64,000 nucleotides of DNA from Flavonifractor sp. An82 (GCF_002159265.1 NZ_NFHG01000001.1:1-64000), one strand, 5' to 3'; positions 24,760 through 32,547 are shown, counted from the stretch's first letter. The notes: generated from the sequence alone by a model not told the origin. A program made the numbers and translations.

Positions 24760-26940
24760 TCAAGTTTGTCCAGAAGCATATTGATAAAACAGCTCCCTCA
24801 AAGCAATGATGTTTTTTGGGCCAGGCAAATCTTTCCCAATGGTTTTATACCATCCATAAAAAAGATTCTCTTCTTTTGAGATCAAAGAAGAGGTGTATTT
24901 GTAATAACCAAATTGGTTCACCGTGTCAACCACATTCCGCATGTGTTTCCACATATTATAGTAATGTAGTTTTAGCTTAACCATAAACCCATCAAAGTCT
25001 TCAAGCACAAATCCCTCGATGTAAGATCCTCTATACATATAGTCTGCCGCTGTCACTTCACTATACCAATCGCAGAATGACGGCCAGTCTGTGATAATAT
25101 ATGCGAGGTGCTTGCATTCAAACTTCAGCATATTTGATACATAATCAACATCAAAGTATGGGTGCTTTTTAAATGTTGGATCATTTTCAACAATATCAAG
25201 CAAAACAAGTTTTTTGCTCTCATATCTGATAATATGAGGATCATTCTCAGGATCAATACACTCAAATACCAGAGTTACATTATTGTTTTTGAGATATTCT
25301 TTAACTGCGTCAACATCCTGAACTTGTTGATAAAAAATCTCTCGTAAATTGTTTGCATATGGTCCAGTTGGGGTAGACTTGCTTGTGATGAATAAATCAC
25401 CTGTTTTATGGTCGTAAGATACGAGCCCCAAGAACCCATTTTCCTTGACGTATGCCATAACAGGGAATCTCAATACGTTCTTCAGCACGCCGAACTTGGT
25501 CTCTGATCTTTCGTTGATATTGAAAAATTTCTCGTATGCTCTTGCGACAACTTTATTGCTCTCAGTATCAATGAATAACCCACGAGCCTTTATGGTTTGC
25601 TCATCCCAAGCCCTATCATAGAATGCTTTCGGCGTAAAGTTAAATGAAGAGATATGGTCGAATCTTTTTTCCTGAATGTACTTGTTTTGTCTCATCGACT
25701 CTACAAGTGAAGTAACATCAACGGCATCAACATTGTTCTTCTTTTTGATGTTTAGGTCTCTGAATACAGTGTTGCGGGTTTCGATTGTATGAAACCCAGA
25801 TTCATCAAGCGTAACTACCCGCAAAGATCCACCGAACTCGACAGAATCTTCGAGGTCAAAACATCTCTTGGATAAATGCGTAGGCAACGATTTGGTGTTT
25901 CTGTGGCCAAAGACTTGATATACATTATCTGGCATTACTTCATCGAATGTTTTTGCAACAATCTCATAGTCATCGTACTGGCCAGTTCCTTTGATCATCT
26001 CTTCTGTTGGAACGAGAGATAGATTTTCCGGAATTAAACTCAGGCCACCATGCGTCGCTAAAACAATCTTGTCATGAAAGCGATAATAAGCACATTGTGC
26101 AAATTTTCTGTATAAGATGCGAGCATCTTTTTCAGAAATTCCAGCATCAATTAACTCTTGCTTGGTTCTCTTTTCGAACTCTTGTGATTTTGCTGGCTTC
26201 CCTTTCCCGTAGCAGTAGATCCATCTCTCATGGTTTCCTTCCAAGAGAAGAACATTCGGCATTTCGAGTATGGAACAGAGAAATTTGACAACCTCTCCAT
26301 TCTCCAGTCCTCGGTCAATATAGTCACCCGTGAAGATGTAAAACTCATCCGCATGAATTTCTCCCCCTAAATAGTTGTTTAAAACCGTATAGCAGCCATG
26401 AATATCACCAATGTGGTGAATCTTCTTATATTGAGATAAGTCCATCGGCTTATACCAGATTGACTGCAGCTGATCAGGGGCAATAACCTTGATGCCGGAT
26501 GGTATCTTCTGGGTGGCAAATCTGGAATAAATCCTCTCGATCACATCGTCTGGGACTTGCTTATACTGTGGACGCATAGCATTCTGTTTCTTGCATACAT
26601 CGATTGGAATGTTGGTCATATCAACAAGTACAATTCTGTACCGATACTCGCTGGCAAGCGTTTTGTACCGATTCATTTCTGATGTTTTTGAGTTTGTAGC
26701 ATCGATAACGGTAAGCTCTCCTCGTTGCATCCGTGCTTCCAGTAACTGGAAAAGGATTTCCCAGACAGTTTTATCGTTACTTTGGCTGATGCCATAAGAT
26801 CCATCTACTCCTAAGATAGGGCTTTGACACATCAGTCTAAGATCGTCTGCGGAAAGAGAATAGGGCTTTAAGCCATTATTCTCAATCCACGTAGTCTTGC
26901 CGCATCCAGGAGCACCGCGCAGTAAAATTAAAACTCTCAT
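24760..26940 (-). CDS. Polynucleotide kinase-phosphatase-RNA ligase fusion
   Basis: 726 aa with three modules. Kinase: P-loop GAPGCGKTT (9-17), about residues 1-160. Metallophosphatase: GDIHG (178-182), GDYIDR (205-210), GNHER (235-239), THGG (296-299), FGHR (344-347). RNA ligase of the T4 Rnl1 type: KARGLFID (451-458), adenylylated lysine K499 in KENG, motif IV YIEGFVL, motif V VKLKLHYYN. It would heal 5'-OH/2',3'-cyclic-phosphate ends and seal them. ATG 26,940 has GAGGTATC before it. Bacterial Pnkp has the same kinase-phosphatase order but a different ligase type. Confidence 0.9.
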   Translation of the reverse strand: MRVLILLRGAPGCGKTTWIENNGLKPYSLSADDLRLMCQSPILGVDGSYGISQSNDKTVWEILFQLLEARMQRGELTVIDATNSKTSEMNRYKTLASEYRYRIVLVDMTNIPIDVCKKQNAMRPQYKQVPDDVIERIYSRFATQKIPSGIKVIAPDQLQSIWYKPMDLSQYKKIHHIGDIHGCYTVLNNYLGGEIHADEFYIFTGDYIDRGLENGEVVKFLCSILEMPNVLLLEGNHERWIYCYGKGKPAKSQEFEKRTKQELIDAGISEKDARILYRKFAQCAYYRFHDKIVLATHGGLSLIPENLSLVPTEEMIKGTGQYDDYEIVAKTFDEVMPDNVYQVFGHRNTKSLPTHLSKRCFDLEDSVEFGGSLRVVTLDESGFHTIETRNTVFRDLNIKKKNNVDAVDVTSLVESMRQNKYIQEKRFDHISSFNFTPKAFYDRAWDEQTIKARGLFIDTESNKVVARAYEKFFNINERSETKFGVLKNVLRFPVMAYVKENGFLGLVSYDHKTGDLFITSKSTPTGPYANNLREIFYQQVQDVDAVKEYLKNNNVTLVFECIDPENDPHIIRYESKKLVLLDIVENDPTFKKHPYFDVDYVSNMLKFECKHLAYIITDWPSFCDWYSEVTAADYMYRGSYIEGFVLEDFDGFMVKLKLHYYNMWKHMRNVVDTVNQFGYYKYTSSLISKEENLFYGWYKTIGKDLPGPKNIIALRELFYQYASGQT

Positions 26941-26950
26941 AGATACCTCA

Positions 26951-27208
26951 TTACATAAAACAAATAGCTGTAATCGGAGCGGCTTGATCATATTGTGCTA
27001 GATCATCTTTATCATACAGAGACTCATATCCTTCAACTTCCCAAATAAAACTGTTTGGGTCTGGATATTGTTCAGTGATTGGGGTTCTTGTTACAATCAT
27101 TTTTGAAGCTTCACCAAGATAATCTGCATAATCCGCTCTCACATATACCAGAGCATTGTCCGGGATATTAGAAGATAATATATTTTTTAAATCTCTGGCG
27201 CTAAACAT
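26951..27208 (-). CDS. Unknown phage protein, 85 aa
   Basis: Acidic small protein (FSARDLKNILSSNIPDNALV, then VRADYADYLGE). AGAGGTA lies 12 bases before ATG 27,208; an ATG at 27,229 lacks a site. The pattern of a short domain about 'level of access' to bases resembles many phage small proteins but no family is recognised. Confidence 0.5.
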   Translation of the reverse strand: MFSARDLKNILSSNIPDNALVYVRADYADYLGEASKMIVTRTPITEQYPDPNSFIWEVEGYESLYDKDDLAQYDQAAPITAICFM

Positions 27209-27232
27209 TGTTACTTGTATACCTCTCATATC

Positions 27233-27903
27233 TTAACTGATGGTGTTTGTCGTTGAATCCGACTGGCAGGAAGAAACATCGACGCTAAGATTATCGCCCC
27301 AGTTATCAGCAATGGTTCCAGTATTCCGATAACCCCTTACGCTGCACGAAAGAGTTCCATAAAGTGCTTCAGTTCCGATGCTAGTTTTGCTGTAGTTGGC
27401 TGCCATTTTGGCATCGATTCCAAGAGACACAGCCTCTGATACAGAATCAATGTCTGCACCAATGAACATAAACTCCCAACTATACTTAGTCCGCTGGTGT
27501 TCAATCATCTCTTTAATTTGCGATTTAGTAAAGCGATGGCTTGCATTTTCATATCCATCGGTAGTAATAATAAAGATGATTTTACCGGGTCGCTGATCTT
27601 CAGGGGTATCAGAGAGGCGCTTTCCAACCTCGTTCATGGTGTCGCCAATTGCATCCAGCAACGCTGTACATCCTCCGGGGTTATAATCTGCTCCAGTCAT
27701 CTGCTTAATTTCTCGCAGATCAACAGCCTCATACACATATGAGTGAGTATTGGCAAACTTCACGAGAGTAATGTTTGCATCACCTTCGTTGTTTTTTTGA
27801 TCTTCAATAAACGAATTGAATCCTCCAATAGTGTCATTTTTCATAGAAAACATAGAGCCGCTTTCATCAACAAGAAAAATGATTTCAGTTAAGTTAGTAT
27901 TCA
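27233..27903 (-). CDS. von Willebrand factor A domain protein
   Basis: 223 aa. MIDAS metal site: DESGS near residue 12, a Thr/Gly region (GGCTALLDAIG) and TTDGYEN. Small cytosolic vWA proteins of this kind occur in stress and phage loci as protein-interaction modules; partner unknown. GAAAGGT precedes the ATG. Divergent from the plus-strand gene at 27,975. Confidence 0.85.
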
Positions 27904-27923
27904 TATTTTTACCTTTCTTTTTT

Positions 27924-27952
27924 ATTGACTTAAAAATATGGTTATGATATGA
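27924..27952 (+). promoter_or_regulatory. Sigma-A promoter for the 67-aa plus-strand gene
   Basis: -35 TTGACT (27,924-27,929), 17-base spacer, -10 TATGAT (27,947-27,952), between divergent genes. Confidence 0.75.
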
Positions 27953-27974
27953 TTGCAAAAAGGAGGTGCTTAAA

Positions 27975-28178
27975 ATGGCACGGCAAGTGAGAAGTGTCGA
28001 AGAGCGTGTGGCTGCTCTCGACGAAAAGATCAACAAGAAAAAGGCTGAGATTGCAATTCTCGAAGAGAAGAAGCATCGCCTTCTTCATCCTGTATCTGCG
28101 AAATCAATTATTGATCAGGCTAAGCAGGCAGGAATGTCCCTTGAGGATATTGCAGAAAAGCTTGGTGTCGAGCTCTGA
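27975..28178 (+). CDS. 67-aa coiled-coil/helix-turn-helix protein (moron candidate)
   Basis: MARQVRSVEERVAALDEKI continues as a charged coiled coil to about residue 35, followed by AKSIIDQAKQAGMSLEDIAEKLGVEL, which has the spacing of an H-NS/helix-turn-helix-like C-terminus. AAGGAGGTG is seven bases before the ATG. It has its own promoter and terminator on the otherwise empty strand. It may be a nucleoid-like or regulatory protein expressed in the lysogen (inference). Confidence 0.7.
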   Translation: MARQVRSVEERVAALDEKINKKKAEIAILEEKKHRLLHPVSAKSIIDQAKQAGMSLEDIAEKLGVEL

Positions 28179-28185
28179 TCTTTGT

Positions 28186-28215
28186 GGCCGCCCTTTATGG
28201 GCGGCTATTTTTTAC
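28186..28215 (+). terminator. Rho-independent terminator
   Basis: GCCGCCC stem, loop TTTAT, GGGCGGC, then TATTTTTT. It overlaps the 3' end of the converging annealing-protein-like gene. Confidence 0.85.
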
Positions 28216-28602
28216 TTTTTTAAACATTGGTACAATGGAATCTTCTAGCGGCCATCTGTGAGTCGAAATTGAACTTTGCGCAAATTCTTTCCTTACTGTA
28301 TCGATGTACATGGTAAATTGCCCGTCATCGCCCATATAAAACTCATCCCCATTTTTGCAGATGTTGCGCTCTTTTAGGTCTAGTTGCTTAATGGCAAGGT
28401 TACATTGAGTTTCAACCCAACAAGTCTTCCCGTCAGTAAAATAGATCACATCGTCTTCGGTCTTTACAACCTCGTAGCTCGCATCCGGGAACCGCGTCTT
28501 AACAAGGCTCCACGCGGAAGACCAAGGGAGATAAGACATACCATTTTTCTTCTTGAGATATGGAGTGATGTCAATCTCAGACAATACAGTAAACGTACTC
28601 AC
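28195..28602 (-). CDS. DUF1071/Sak-like single-strand annealing protein, short
   Basis: 135 aa. The N-terminal half (ITPYLKKKNGMSYLPWSSAWSLVKTRFPDASYEVVKT) matches DUF1071 Sak-type recombinases, but the usual MWLPVMDG-type centre and C-terminal half are not recognisable, and the gene ends inside the plus-strand terminator. It may be a degraded or highly divergent annealase. GTG start 28,602 overlaps the HD gene stop (GTGA); GGAGG lies ten bases upstream. Confidence 0.55.
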   Translation of the reverse strand: MSTFTVLSEIDITPYLKKKNGMSYLPWSSAWSLVKTRFPDASYEVVKTEDDVIYFTDGKTCWVETQCNLAIKQLDLKERNICKNGDEFYMGDDGQFTMYIDTVRKEFAQSSISTHRWPLEDSIVPMFKKVKNSRP

Positions 28603-29411
28603 TTTTGTAATTCCTCCAATTTGTTTTTAATGGTAACCGCAACTTCAACTGTTTTAATGGAATTCGGGTTTCGATTCCCTCCATTATTTTCAGAGACGAT
28701 ACGATACACATCGTCTCGCGACACCCCAGATTCGATCAGCTTCTTGCAGATATCTACAATACATGCAATAGCCAATTCAAGGTTGCGATCCTTTTCTGGC
28801 TCGCTTGTTGACTGGTTATCATCCTCAGGCTCGTAGTAGTGGTCGCCAAAGTCAAAAATAAGATACTTCCGGCTTGCGAGGTAATCGGCCTGATGAACAA
28901 ATTTTTGCGCCGGAGTCTTTGGAATCGGCAAAATTGCCTTCTTGGATCTGTAGTCGGTGTTCCACTGACCCATATGTGATTCAATGCAACCACACAAAAA
29001 GTCGATTTGATCCTCTGGAAGTAATCGAGATAGCTCAGACTGCTTAATCCATGCTGCACATACAGAAGGATGTTCAGCAACAGTAAAACTTCCTGGCGTA
29101 GCATCAAGGCCATGCTTCCAGCCATCATGCAACATCAGAGCGACAAGCATCAAATCTTGCTGATCAGATGAATATGCTCGCTTGTACATATCAAGGCCAA
29201 GCAATTCATGAGCAATTTTTACGGCCGCTTTTGTGTGCCTGACGAGTCCTCCTGCGCCTAAAGCATAGCTCGGATGATACTTTCCTGTGGACGATGCCGC
29301 AACAGTAAAGAAGTAGTCCGGCAACATACTGACAGCTTTCATGGCAAACTGCTGGATGAGGGGGTTGCGAATCCAACTAATCTCTTCTTCAAATACGTTT
29401 TTGTTAATTAT
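28599..29411 (-). CDS. HD-domain phosphohydrolase, apparent ATA start
   Basis: About 270 aa. HD signature: H in GLVRHTKAAVKIAHELL, HD in LMLHDGWKHG, H in EHPSVCAAW and IESHMGQW, then HQADYLASR. The substrate is probably a nucleotide or RNA 2',3'-phosphate (family-level guess). The only good ribosome-binding site (AAGAGGTGAC) is followed by ATA-ATT, with no ATG, GTG or TTG in position; a GTG at 29,417 overlaps the site and a TTG at 29,456 lies before it. Confidence 0.75.
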   Translation of the reverse strand: MINKNVFEEEISWIRNPLIQQFAMKAVSMLPDYFFTVAASSTGKYHPSYALGAGGLVRHTKAAVKIAHELLGLDMYKRAYSSDQQDLMLVALMLHDGWKHGLDATPGSFTVAEHPSVCAAWIKQSELSRLLPEDQIDFLCGCIESHMGQWNTDYRSKKAILPIPKTPAQKFVHQADYLASRKYLIFDFGDHYYEPEDDNQSTSEPEKDRNLELAIACIVDICKKLIESGVSRDDVYRIVSENNGGNRNPNSIKTVEVAVTIKNKLEELQK

Positions 29412-29614
29412 TGTCACCTCTTGCTTTTCTATTTTGGGTATAAAAAAACAGAACAAATGCGGCGGAAAGTTTCAGATTGTCTTTCATAAAAACAACTTAA
29501 TACCAATACAAAAAGATGTTCAACAAGTCGTATATAAACGCCCCATAAGTTCTGGAATTTTATATTCAGTTGTGAAGTTATGCTTTTCGATATCACGCTC
29601 GTTTCAATATGTAA

Positions 29615-29702
29615 TGGCGGGCAGAGAGGGATTCGAACCCTCGGACCGTTTCCGGCCTACGGTTTTCAAGACCGTTGCCTTCGACCGCTCGGCCATCTGC
29701 CC
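29615..29702 (-). tRNA. tRNA-Ser(TGA)
   Basis: Acceptor GGGCAGA with its 3' partner, D-arm TGGCCGAGCGG, anticodon loop containing TGA, long variable arm (GGCCGGAAACGGTCC), T-loop TTCGAAT, G73, encoded CCA. First tRNA of the cluster at its 3' side. Confidence 0.95.
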
Positions 29703-30055
29703 ATATAGTGGCTTGCTGACTACCAGCCTTGTGGGAACCCTTCGGCCAATCATAACAACGCCAAACCATACATCAAGGATTTCATAAAGCTTTAGGACTT
29801 AACGCTTATTTCTTAAACTTTAGGATCAATTAAGCGTTGTTCTTTAACCGGCCAACGGCAGGCCAGATAAGCTTTGTTCTTTAAGCGTTGAGCTTTACAG
29901 CCATTGTTTATATAATTTTGCATTATACAGTCATCTGACTTTTTTGCACCCAAGCAAAAAGAATGATATCTTCTTTTATTAGTAACATTTTTGTAGATAT
30001 CAGAAACAAAAACGTGTTATGGTTCAAGGGTTTCGGTAGGCAGCAAGCACATCAA
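29703..30055. repeat. Non-coding stretch with degenerate short repeats
   Basis: About 350 bases without a supported gene. It holds two copies of TAAGC-G/T-TTGTTCTTTAA (29,831-29,847 and 29,868-29,885), two of CTTTAGGA, and an inverted pair AACGCTTA/TAAGCGTT (near 29,801 and 29,831). They could be protein-binding repeats or RNA-processing signals between the 30,056 gene and the tRNA-Ser gene. Confidence 0.45.
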
Positions 30056-30706
30056 TTACATCACTTCATAAGAGAACTCAATCTCAGTGATCGCGTTAGA
30101 CACAGACAGAGCCGCATCGACATCCGTCATAAAGGTAGACGTCTTCTCCTCCAGATCGTCGATCTTCTCACGAATCTTCAGAGGATCGATGAGATCGTAG
30201 GTGTTGTTCTCAATGTAGGTCTTCTTTGCCGCTTCAGCTTCCTCTCCGATGTTCTTGGCATCCTTGGAGCCATACATACCGAGGGCATACTCAGTCGCCT
30301 TGCGTTCGAGTTCATCACCATTACGGCGATCAATCTCGTTGGAAGCACTACGGAACTGGTGGCGCATCACATCCATCAGGTTGCGCTGATTGTCGATGCC
30401 ATGGTTCTTCATTTCGATGGCTTCAGCGACGGTATAGTCGATACCGCCGATAGTAACGATGGTACGAGCATTGGAAAGCACCACAGCCTTCTTCAGGGCG
30501 TTACGGCGGTTAATCAGAGTGATGACACTCTTATACGCAGAGCGAGCTGCATCTTCGTAAGCCGCGATCGTATCGCCCTTAATCTTCTTGTTGGAATGCT
30601 TATTGGCACAGCAGAAATCTGCCTTCATGATCTGAGCCTCGATGCGAGAATCGATGGTCTTCAGTTCTGCCAAAGCGCGGTGAACAGTCATTTTCTCGGT
30701 GTTCAT
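30056..30706 (-). CDS. Unknown phage protein, 216 aa, helical
   Basis: Starts MNTEKMTVHRALAELKTIDS; predominantly helical and charged throughout, with coiled-coil stretches at both ends. The base composition is more balanced than its neighbours. AAGGAG lies seven bases before ATG 30,706. A long untranslated region precedes it. Some phage families of similar helical build are head-associated, but I do not recognise this one. Confidence 0.6.
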   Translation of the reverse strand: MNTEKMTVHRALAELKTIDSRIEAQIMKADFCCANKHSNKKIKGDTIAAYEDAARSAYKSVITLINRRNALKKAVVLSNARTIVTIGGIDYTVAEAIEMKNHGIDNQRNLMDVMRHQFRSASNEIDRRNGDELERKATEYALGMYGSKDAKNIGEEAEAAKKTYIENNTYDLIDPLKIREKIDDLEEKTSTFMTDVDAALSVSNAITEIEFSYEVM

Positions 30707-31102
30707 AATCATTCTCCTTTAACTTTAAATTTTAAAATACAACCTGATTTCAGGATGATCTCACAATCATTGGAGCTAAATTACCATACAACCTTCTTGG
30801 TTGTTTCACTACTCAACGCCTAGACGCACCTTATTACCGTTCAGATTGTTTAAATACCGCTGAATCGTCTGCGTGTTGGTCTGCGTTGCCTCACCTTGCT
30901 ATCCTCACCTTGATTCACAACCATTAGGGGATAGCTCCAATAATCACGGTACTCTTGCGCCCCTCCGCTGGATGTGTCAGCCGGAACCGTTCTACTTCTA
31001 TTGTGGCAAGGGCGTGCCAAATCAATAATTGTTCAACTGACCGCGACCACTCCGCGCATCAGCAAGACCCGTTCGCTTTGATAGCATGTGGAATCATACA
31101 TC
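30707..31102 (-). other. Long untranslated leader or spacer
   Basis: Nearly 400 bases between the tRNA-Leu gene and the 30,056 gene. It is more GC-rich than the surroundings and contains small hairpins (for example AACC-TTCTT-GGTT near 30,790). There is no open frame with a start site on either strand. It may be a 5' leader carrying an RNA element, or a decayed gene. Confidence 0.35.
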
Positions 31103-31187
31103 TGGTAGGAGTGAGGGGATTCGAACCCCCAGGCCGTAAAGCCGCAGCATTTTAAGTGCTGTGCGTAGACCATTCCGCCACACTCCT
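31103..31187 (-). tRNA. tRNA-Leu(TAA)
   Basis: Acceptor AGGAGTG/CACTCCT, D-arm GTGGCGGAATGG, anticodon loop CTTAAAA (TAA), long variable arm, T-loop TTCGAAT, A73, encoded CCA. Confidence 0.93.
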
Positions 31188-31202
31188 ATATGCGGTTTAA
31201 AG

Positions 31203-31287
31203 TGGTCCCGAACTCCGGACTCGAACCGGAACGCTTTGCAGCACTGGTACTTGAGACCAGCGTGTCTACCAATTCCACCAGTTCGGG
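31203..31287 (-). tRNA. tRNA-Leu(CAA)
   Basis: Acceptor CCCGAAC/GTTCGGG, D-arm TGGTGGAATTGGTAGACA, anticodon loop CTCAAGT (CAA), long variable arm, T-loop TTCGAGT, A73, encoded CCA. Confidence 0.93.
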
Positions 31288-31291
31288 GTAT

Positions 31292-31366
31292 TGTCAGGCT
31301 CACCAGAATTGCACTGGAGCACTTATGTCATGTAGCAGATGACATAAGCGAGACCCTTACCTGACT
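31292..31366 (-). ncRNA. tRNA-sized structured RNA, degenerate or tRNA-like
   Basis: A 75-nt segment in the tRNA array. Ends pair (GTCAGG/CCTGAC); a 10-bp hairpin CTTATGTCAT/ATGACATAAG closes a seven-base loop CTGCTAC like an anticodon loop (GCT); then CCAG/CTGG closes a seven-base loop TGCAATT. It lacks a D-arm, a normal T-loop and CCA. Either a decayed tRNA or a tRNA mimic. Confidence 0.45.
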
Positions 31367-31418
31367 TTGATCTTATATAGCTAGAAAGGAGGGCGGCAAA
31401 GAAACATCAAGTTGCCGC

Positions 31419-31493
31419 TGGTGATGCCAACGGGATTCGAACCCGTGCTACTGCCGTGAAAGGGCAGTGTCTTGACCACTTGACCATGGCACC
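31419..31493 (-). tRNA. tRNA-Glu(TTC)
   Basis: Acceptor GGTGCCA/TGGCATC, D-arm with TGGTCAAGTGG, anticodon loop CTTTCAC (TTC), T-loop TTCGAAT, A73, encoded CCA. Confidence 0.92.
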
Positions 31494-31496
31494 ATA

Positions 31497-31572
31497 TGGT
31501 GGAGCTGACGGGACTCGAACCCGTGACCCCCTGCTTGCAAAGCAGGTGTTCTCCCATCTGAACTACAACCCC
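31497..31572 (-). tRNA. tRNA-Ala(TGC)
   Basis: Acceptor GGGGTTG/CAGCTCC, D-arm TAGTTCAGATGGGAGAACA, anticodon loop TTTGCAA (TGC), T-loop TTCGAGT, A73, encoded CCA. Confidence 0.92.
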
Positions 31573-31573
31573 A

Positions 31574-31649
31574 TGGAGCTGGCGGCAGGAATTGAACCCG
31601 CGACAATCGGCTTACGATGCCGGTGCTCTGCCTGCTGAGCTACGCCAGC
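31574..31649 (-). tRNA. tRNA-Thr(CGT)
   Basis: Acceptor GCTGGCG/CGCCAGC, D-arm TAGCTCAGCAGGCAGAGCA, anticodon loop ATCGTAA (CGT), T-loop TTCAATT, T73, encoded CCA. The first anticodon-stem pair is C-A, a small defect. A32 is unusual for the loop. Confidence 0.85.
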
Positions 31650-31683
31650 GAATTGGTGTGTTTGCAAAATCAATACACCACAT

Positions 31684-32265
31684 CTAATGTTTCCTTTTGC
31701 ATGATAACAATCTATTGATTATCTCTTCTTTAGTCCGTTCTTTTAACGAAAAAATTTTACCTCCGGCTGTCACAACTCTCTTTTTATTTGGAGTATATTC
31801 TTTCCATTGCGCCGATCCGGAAATTGTTCCATCAGATATACCGAAATTTTTTGCTGCTTCTTTAGCACTACCAAATATTTTATATAAAGTTCCGTCTAAA
31901 TTATAGCAATAAACTTTTTTTGAAGTTTTTATCCCGGACCGACGCCCATTATCGCTATAGTTATTGTTGTAAGCAATTGTGCACCACTCCAAGTTCTCAA
32001 CAAAGTTATTTGACTTATCCTCATCCTTGTGGTTGACGCATGGTAAGTTATAAGGGTTTGGAATGAACGCAAGCGCAACCGCCTTATGAGCAAGCATATT
32101 TTTTCGTTGGTGGTTTTTGAATAAGTTATATTGCTTATAACCGTCGGAAGTTAGGCTGTATTTTAAGGTTTTGTTGCTGTAAAAACTAAAAACTTCTCCA
32201 TATTGGTTTACTTGATATAGTCCTTCATATCCAGGAATGTCCTTCCATAAATTTTCTTGATCTAT
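31684..32265 (-). CDS. HNH homing endonuclease with NUMOD4, apparent ATA start
   Basis: About 193 aa. N-terminal NUMOD4 (LWKDIPGYEGLYQVNQYGEV), central HNH (HKAVALAFIPNPYNLPCVNHKDEDKSNNFVENLEWCT), C-terminal NUMOD-like DNA-binding repeat (KIFGSAKEAAKNFGISDGTI). The first ATG (32,097) would delete NUMOD4 and half of the HNH lead. Upstream the frame is open to a perfect site GGGGTGATTGT followed by ATA at 32,265; the gene at 55,773 has the identical site followed by ATG. A free-standing endonuclease inserted between tRNA genes. Confidence 0.8.
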   Translation of the reverse strand: MDQENLWKDIPGYEGLYQVNQYGEVFSFYSNKTLKYSLTSDGYKQYNLFKNHQRKNMLAHKAVALAFIPNPYNLPCVNHKDEDKSNNFVENLEWCTIAYNNNYSDNGRRSGIKTSKKVYCYNLDGTLYKIFGSAKEAAKNFGISDGTISGSAQWKEYTPNKKRVVTAGGKIFSLKERTKEEIINRLLSCKRKH

Positions 32266-32298
32266 ACAATCACCCCGTTAATGTTATTTTTTTTAATT

Positions 32299-32389
32299 TG
32301 GTGGAAGCATCCGGGGTCGAACCGGAATCAGCCTATTATCTGTAGCTACGGGGTATAAGCCCGCTGTTTTACCATTAAACTATGCTTCC
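32299..32389 (-). tRNA. Long-variable-arm tRNA with UAU anticodon
   Basis: 91 nt. Acceptor GGAAGCA/TGCTTCC, D-arm GTTT-AATGGTA-AAAC, anticodon stem GCGGG/CCCGT with loop CTTATAC (anticodon TAT, reads AUA), a 21-nt variable region that folds (AGC-TA/TAGGCT), T-arm TCCGG-TTCGACC-CCGGA, A73, encoded CCA. The long variable arm is a Leu/Ser/Tyr feature, while the anticodon is that of Ile. Nominally tRNA-Ile(TAT), but its identity is uncertain; see findings. Confidence 0.8.
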
Positions 32390-32392
32390 AGT

Positions 32393-32468
32393 TGGTGCCC
32401 GCGAGGAGATTCGGACTCCTGACCCGTTGCTTAAAAGGCAACTGCTCTACCTGCTGAGCTACGCGAGC
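32393..32468 (-). tRNA. tRNA-Lys(TTT)
   Basis: Acceptor GCTCGCG/CGCGGGC, D-arm TAGCTCAGCAGGTAGAGCA, anticodon loop CTTTTAA (TTT), T-loop TCCGAAT (a C at the second position), A73, encoded CCA. Confidence 0.92.
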
Positions 32469-32471
32469 ATA

Positions 32472-32547
32472 TGGCAGGGATGAGAGGATTTGAACCTCCG
32501 GATACGTGAGTCAAAGTCACGGGCCTTAACCGCTTGGCTACACCCCT
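32472..32547 (-). tRNA. tRNA-Gln(TTG)
   Basis: Acceptor AGGGGTG/CATCCCT, D-arm TAGCCAAGCGGTTAAGGC, anticodon loop CTTTGAC (TTG), T-loop TTCAAAT, G73, encoded CCA. Confidence 0.93.

Noticed and set aside
29703-30055. CRISPR array
   Set aside because: Repeats are short, degenerate and not evenly spaced; no cas genes in the window.
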